From: Alphaproteobacteria bacterium
GTDB lineage: Bacteria > Myxococcota_A > UBA796 > GCA-2862545
Reading direction: 5' to 3'
Length of the DNA stretch: 64,000 nucleotides
NCBI GenBank assembly: GCA_020632925.1
Contig: JACKER010000010.1
Span: forward strand, 1-64,000
Shown here: in pieces, positions 61,229-64,000 of the stretch
Layout of the letters: each line of letters opens with the position of its first letter
How positions within the stretch are numbered: position 1 is the stretch's first letter
Notes under the pieces: model-generated
Databases searched by the model: none
What the model was told of the DNA's origin: nothing
Seen by the model: the letters and a program-made list of their open reading frames with translations, nothing else
Translations under genes and position numbers: made by a program

Positions 61229-62777
61229 GCACCCGCCGACGCGTGGGGACCTCGCGCACCAGCGAGATCTCGCCGTCGGGCCAGCGGACCTCGATGTCGA
61301 CGGTGCCGGCCCCGCCCAGGCCGAGGTGCGCCTCCGGGGGACCGCCCACGAACTGCGAGCTGCTGCCCGCCTCGATCCACCGCGCCTGCCCGCCCACCGC
61401 CGTGACGCGCGCGCCGACCGCGAAGGGGTTCGCCCCCGGCTGACGCAGTCCCACGCGCAGCCAGCTCCCCTCCCCGCAGCGCGACAGGTGGACCACGGGC
61501 TCGGCGTCGAGGAAGCGCTTGGCGAGGTCGGGGTACCCGTCGTCGTCGATGTCCGCGAGCACGACCCCGCGCGTCACGTAGGGCTCGTAGGCGTCGAGCT
61601 CGGTGGCCGCGTCGCCGAAGGAGCCGTCCGTCCGCTGGAGGTAGACCGCGTCCCGCTGCCAGCGCGGGTCGTCGTCGGTCGGGTAGGCGCTCCAGAACCC
61701 GTAGCCGACGACCAGGTCGTCGTCGCCGTCGAGCTCCAGGTCGGCGAAGGCCGCTCCCCACCCGTAGACCTGCTCGAACGTCGGCGCGAGCGACCGGGAG
61801 GCCGCGCTCTCGACCCAGCGGTCCCCGGCGCTCACCAGCAGCCCGAGCTTGCGGTACGACGTGGTCGCGAAGTCGGGGACGCCGTCGTGATCGAGGTCCG
61901 CGACCCCCACGCCCATGTCCTCGAAGCCGCGGTCGATGCCGCTCACGCCTGGGGTGAACGACAGCTCGCCGCCCTCGTTGTCCAGCACCAGGCTCGGGTG
62001 GGCCGTGCCGAAGTCGTTCCACACGAACAGCTCCGGGAAGCCGTCGCCCCGCACGTCGTACCAGCCGGCCTGGAACGTGTACGAGGCGTGCACGTCCTCC
62101 GGCAGCCGCCCGCTGATGTCGACGAAGGTGCCGTCGCCCAGGTTCTCGAGGAGGACCGCGGGGTCGTCCGAGGCGGGTAGCCCCGGGTCGTCGAAGCGCC
62201 ACTCGTCGCCCGGCCGCGTCCCGTAGGTCCCGAGGAACAGGTCGAGGTCGCCGTCGCCGTCGAGATCACCCCAGGCGCTGGTCGTGTACCGCAGGGCCGG
62301 GGTCACGAGCCCCGCGCGCGCCGTCACGTCCACGAACCGCCCGCCGCCGTCGTTGGCGAGCAGCACCACCGGGCGGTCCCAGCGGGTGACGAGCACGTCG
62401 AGATCGCCGTCGCCGTCCACGTCCGCCGTCGACGCCCCGACCGCGTGCGACAGATCGAGCCCGTCGAGCGCGCCCCGCACCTCCTCGGGGGCCTGCTCCG
62501 GTCGCCCGAGCCAGAGCCCACCGCCCGGCCCCGGGAGCAGCAGGTCGTTCGTGCCATCGCCGTCGAGGTCCGCGACCACCATCCCCGCGCCCTCGAGGTC
62601 GGCCTCGTCGAGCGGCGGCACCTCTCCCAGCACGACGCGGTCCCAGGCCGCCTGCTCGCGCGAGCTGGGGCTGGCGCAGCCCGGTGGCTCGGACAGCTCG
62701 AGCGCGGGGCCCTCGCCCACCCCGGGTCCGGTCGTCCACCCGTCGGGCGGGACGCACGCCAGCAGCGCAAGGATCAC
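61215..62777 (-). CDS. FG-GAP/ASPIC-UnbV-like repeat lipoprotein
   Basis: A 520-aa surface protein with repeated FG-GAP units, each with a calcium-binding DLDGDGTNDL-type loop (DLDGDGTNDLLLPG, DVDGDGDLDVLVT, DLDGDGDLDLFLG, DLDHDGVPDFA), making a beta-propeller, and an ASPIC/UnbV-like C-terminal domain. A short signal with LLAC indicates a lipoprotein. GTG 62777 overlaps the DUF4345 stop (GTGA). Role unknown; binding or adhesion is typical for such propellers. Confidence 0.82.
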   Translation of the reverse strand: MILALLACVPPDGWTTGPGVGEGPALELSEPPGCASPSSREQAAWDRVVLGEVPPLDEADLEGAGMVVADLDGDGTNDLLLPGPGGGLWLGRPEQAPEEVRGALDGLDLSHAVGASTADVDGDGDLDVLVTRWDRPVVLLANDGGGRFVDVTARAGLVTPALRYTTSAWGDLDGDGDLDLFLGTYGTRPGDEWRFDDPGLPASDDPAVLLENLGDGTFVDISGRLPEDVHASYTFQAGWYDVRGDGFPELFVWNDFGTAHPSLVLDNEGGELSFTPGVSGIDRGFEDMGVGVADLDHDGVPDFATTSYRKLGLLVSAGDRWVESAASRSLAPTFEQVYGWGAAFADLELDGDDDLVVGYGFWSAYPTDDDPRWQRDAVYLQRTDGSFGDAATELDAYEPYVTRGVVLADIDDDGYPDLAKRFLDAEPVVHLSRCGEGSWLRVGLRQPGANPFAVGARVTAVGGQARWIEAGSSSQFVGGPPEAHLGLGGAGTVDIEVRWPDGEISLVREVPTRRRVLIRR

Positions 62778-63145
62778 CGTGTCCGCCACAGGGCGAGCGC
62801 ACCCGCCAGCGCACCGCCGAGCTCGACCGTGAACAGCGCGGGCAGGAGGCTCCCCGGCGGCTGGAGCACCACCCAGGACACCAGCCGCACCGACCCCAGC
62901 CCGAGCAGCGTGAGCGTCGCCGCCACGAGCCCGATCCGCGCGCGCGCGGCGTCCGTGAGGCACCAGCCGAGGAACGCCGCCATCCCGAGCTCGAGCCCAC
63001 CGTACATCGCGCGCAGCTCGACCAGCCCACGCGCGTCCGTCACCGCCACGCCCACGTCCGCCATCGGCCCCACGGGGTCGATCAGCGTCCACACGCCGAT
63101 CGCGGCGTAGACCAGGACGGCGAGACCCAGGAGTGCTCGGACCAT
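62774..63145 (-). CDS. DUF4345 family membrane protein
   Basis: A 123-aa protein with four membrane helices and the family pattern of a conserved Arg/Glu in GLVELRAMYGGLELGMAAF. TATGAT ends 5 nt before ATG 63145, without ribosome site. Its stop overlaps the FG-GAP gene. Function unknown. Confidence 0.8.
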   Translation of the reverse strand: MVRALLGLAVLVYAAIGVWTLIDPVGPMADVGVAVTDARGLVELRAMYGGLELGMAAFLGWCLTDAARARIGLVAATLTLLGLGSVRLVSWVVLQPPGSLLPALFTVELGGALAGALALWRTR

Positions 63146-63150
63146 GCGGG

Positions 63151-63156
63151 ATCATA
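63151..63156 (-). promoter_or_regulatory. -10 box for the DUF4345 gene
   Basis: TATGAT on the minus strand ends 5 nt before ATG 63145; five of six bases match the consensus. Confidence 0.45.
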
Positions 63157-63248
63157 GCCGAGGGTCGGAGCGAAGGACCGGGGCGGGCTCCCAGCACGAT
63201 GGGGTGCACCCTTCCCGGTGCATCTCCGGTGTCGTCCGGCGCATCTCC

Positions 63249-63297
63249 GGTGTCGGGACGTGATCATTGATCATTCTCTGCATGATTCACGGCGTTT
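63249..63297 (+). repeat. GGTGTCAGGAC-family repeat, forward arm
   Basis: Starts GGTGTCGGGACGTGATCATT and continues to GATTCACGG. It is the inverted counterpart of the copies at 63488 and 63644 and matches the arm at 29807. Confidence 0.75.
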
Positions 63298-63378
63298 GCC
63301 CGTCTTGCCAACACCAGCACCTCCGCCAGCTGGTGGGCGGCCCAAGGCCCCGGGTCGACAGGAGCGCCCCAGTTGGGG

Positions 63379-63460
63379 CCGCATTCCCGGCCACTTCGGC
63401 CCCACCCTCTGCCGGGTCTACGCGTTGTGACCGCATTCCCGGCCACTTCGGCCCCACCCG
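63379..63460 (+). repeat. 28-bp direct repeat
   Basis: A unit containing CCGCATTCCCGGCCACTTCG followed by GCCCCACC occurs at about 63380-63407 and again at 63431-63458, 51 bp apart. It lies between the inverted arms of the repeat element. Confidence 0.7.
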
Positions 63461-63487
63461 CATGCTCGCGCTGGCGGACAAACAGTC

Positions 63488-63536
63488 GAACGTCATGAAT
63501 CGACCAGGAAATGATCAATCATCACGTCCTGACACC
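63488..63536 (-). repeat. GGTGTCAGGAC-family repeat, reverse arm 1
   Basis: A 49-bp copy that reads GGTGTCAGGACGTGATGATT from its minus-strand end. It differs at only two positions from the copy at 63644, in the same orientation. Confidence 0.8.
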
Positions 63537-63643
63537 CACCAGGTTCTGATGACACCCAGGACGCACGCGTCCGCCACCACATCCACCACCGGGGACGCAC
63601 TCCAAGGCCACACCCGCGCCTTCCCCGCCACCGCCGAACGATA

Positions 63644-63692
63644 GAACGTCATGAATCAACCAGGAAATGATCAATGATCACGTCCTGACACC
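63644..63692 (-). repeat. GGTGTCAGGAC-family repeat, reverse arm 2
   Basis: A 49-bp direct copy of the repeat at 63488 with a 156-bp offset. With the arm at 63249 it could bound a non-autonomous element of about 440 bp. Confidence 0.8.
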
Positions 63693-63833
63693 TGTTGGGC
63701 TGACCGCTGATCGCTGACCGCTAACCGCTGGAACCGTGCTTCGATCCCGGCCCAGCAGAGCCCGGAGTACCCGAGCCGCGCTGAACGGGTCACCTTTTCC
63801 TTCGGGCGGTGACGTGTCGGGCGAGGAGGTTCG

Positions 63834-64000
63834 ATGGGGACGACAGCCGACGTGGACGCCGCTCGGCAGGGAGACCGCGACGCCTTCGCGCGGCTCGTGA
63901 CGGCGCACGCCAGCACCGTGTGCGCCATCGCGACCGGCATCCTGCGCAACGAGCGCGCCGGCGAGGAGGTCGGCCAGGAGGTGTTCGTCTGCGCCTGGCA
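63834..64000 (+). CDS. ECF-type RNA polymerase sigma factor, partial
   Basis: The first 55 residues of an ECF sigma factor, cut by the window end. DAARQGDRDAFARLVTAHAS and the later ERAGEEVGQEVFVCAW match the start of region 2 of sigma-70. ATG 63834 has GAGGAGG 4 nt upstream. No anti-sigma gene can be seen. Its target is unknown. Confidence 0.8.
   Translation, partial: MGTTADVDAARQGDRDAFARLVTAHASTVCAIATGILRNERAGEEVGQEVFVCAW

Larger units (their letters stand above)
63146..63833. other. Intergenic repeat cluster
   Basis: About 690 bp with no supported gene. It contains inverted and direct copies of the GGTGTCAGGAC repeat, a 28-bp direct repeat, a 15-bp direct repeat near 63220-63255 and a degenerate GCTGACC-type tandem near 63700-63730. 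It ends with the GAGGAGG ribosome site of the sigma factor gene. Confidence 0.7.

Noticed and set aside
63700..63730. GCTGACC-type tandem near 63.7 kb as a functional array
   Set aside because: Copies are short and degenerate with no consistent period; likely slippage.

Overview
The window is very GC-rich (about 70% by eye), densely packed and free of tRNA, rRNA and intact mobile genes. Several traits point to an uncultured member of the Myxococcota or a related former deltaproteobacterial lineage. These are lipoproteins with Asp-Thr/Asp-Ala linkers just after the lipobox, a trypsin-like protease with a MYXO-CTERM-like tail, several transmembrane Ser/Thr kinases, an outer-membrane protein with thrombospondin type 3 repeats plus PEGA-like modules, and an actinobacterial-type (Sdh1-like) succinate dehydrogenase. 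Placement is inference; no marker phylogeny was possible.

Layout. 0.4-5.2 kb: a MATE transporter, a small DUF1844 protein, a BamD-like TPR protein and two paralogous lipoproteins. 5.2-12.7 kb: a six-gene minus-strand operon with start/stop overlaps, encoding in transcription order an unknown 698-aa protein, a zinc-ribbon membrane protein, a GT39-like membrane protein, SelA, a J-like/RodZ-HTH fusion and an RluD-type pseudouridine synthase. 12.8-14.8 kb: a formate-dehydrogenase/FmdB-like protein translationally coupled to fdhD. 15.3-17.1 kb: a sulfatase-family lipoprotein and a four-helix membrane protein. 17.1-20.1 kb: a trigger-factor-like protein and a large Ala/Pro-rich protein that may be exported. 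20.2-26 kb: an SDR, an FHA-GGDEF protein, a retropepsin-like protein, two lipoprotein cytochromes c, a TPR membrane protein and a TerB-like protein. 25.8-29.3 kb: sdhCAB. 29.7-45.7 kb: repeats, an outer-membrane protein, a pseudokinase divergent from recQ, a secreted protease, a sterol-desaturase-like enzyme, two active kinases and an ABC exporter. 46.5-52.6 kb: atp genes for b', b, delta, alpha, gamma, beta and epsilon; the a and c subunits are not here. 52.7-56.1 kb: a secreted PEGA-like protein, a frameshifted metallophosphoesterase, an alpha/beta hydrolase divergent from a TetR regulator, and a decayed vapBC module. 56.3-58.8 kb: a lower-GC island of four overlapping genes including a Cys-rich HExxH protein. 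58.9-63.1 kb: a PI-PLC-like lipoprotein, a DmpA-type peptidase, an FG-GAP/UnbV-like protein and a DUF4345 protein. 63.2-63.8 kb: a non-coding repeat cluster. The window ends inside an ECF sigma factor gene.

System-level points. Respiration is represented by a complete Sdh1-type complex and most of an ATP synthase. SelA and FdhD hint at selenium/molybdenum formate metabolism, but the linked molybdoenzyme-like protein lacks the expected metal ligand. Many start codons sit 5-7 nt after a TANNNT box with no Shine-Dalgarno sequence, which suggests widespread leaderless transcription. A family of inverted repeats (GGTGTCAGGACGTGATCATT...) occurs at 29.8 and 63.2-63.7 kb and resembles the ends of a non-autonomous mobile element. 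Start codons were chosen by eye from ribosome-binding sites, overlaps and signal peptides.
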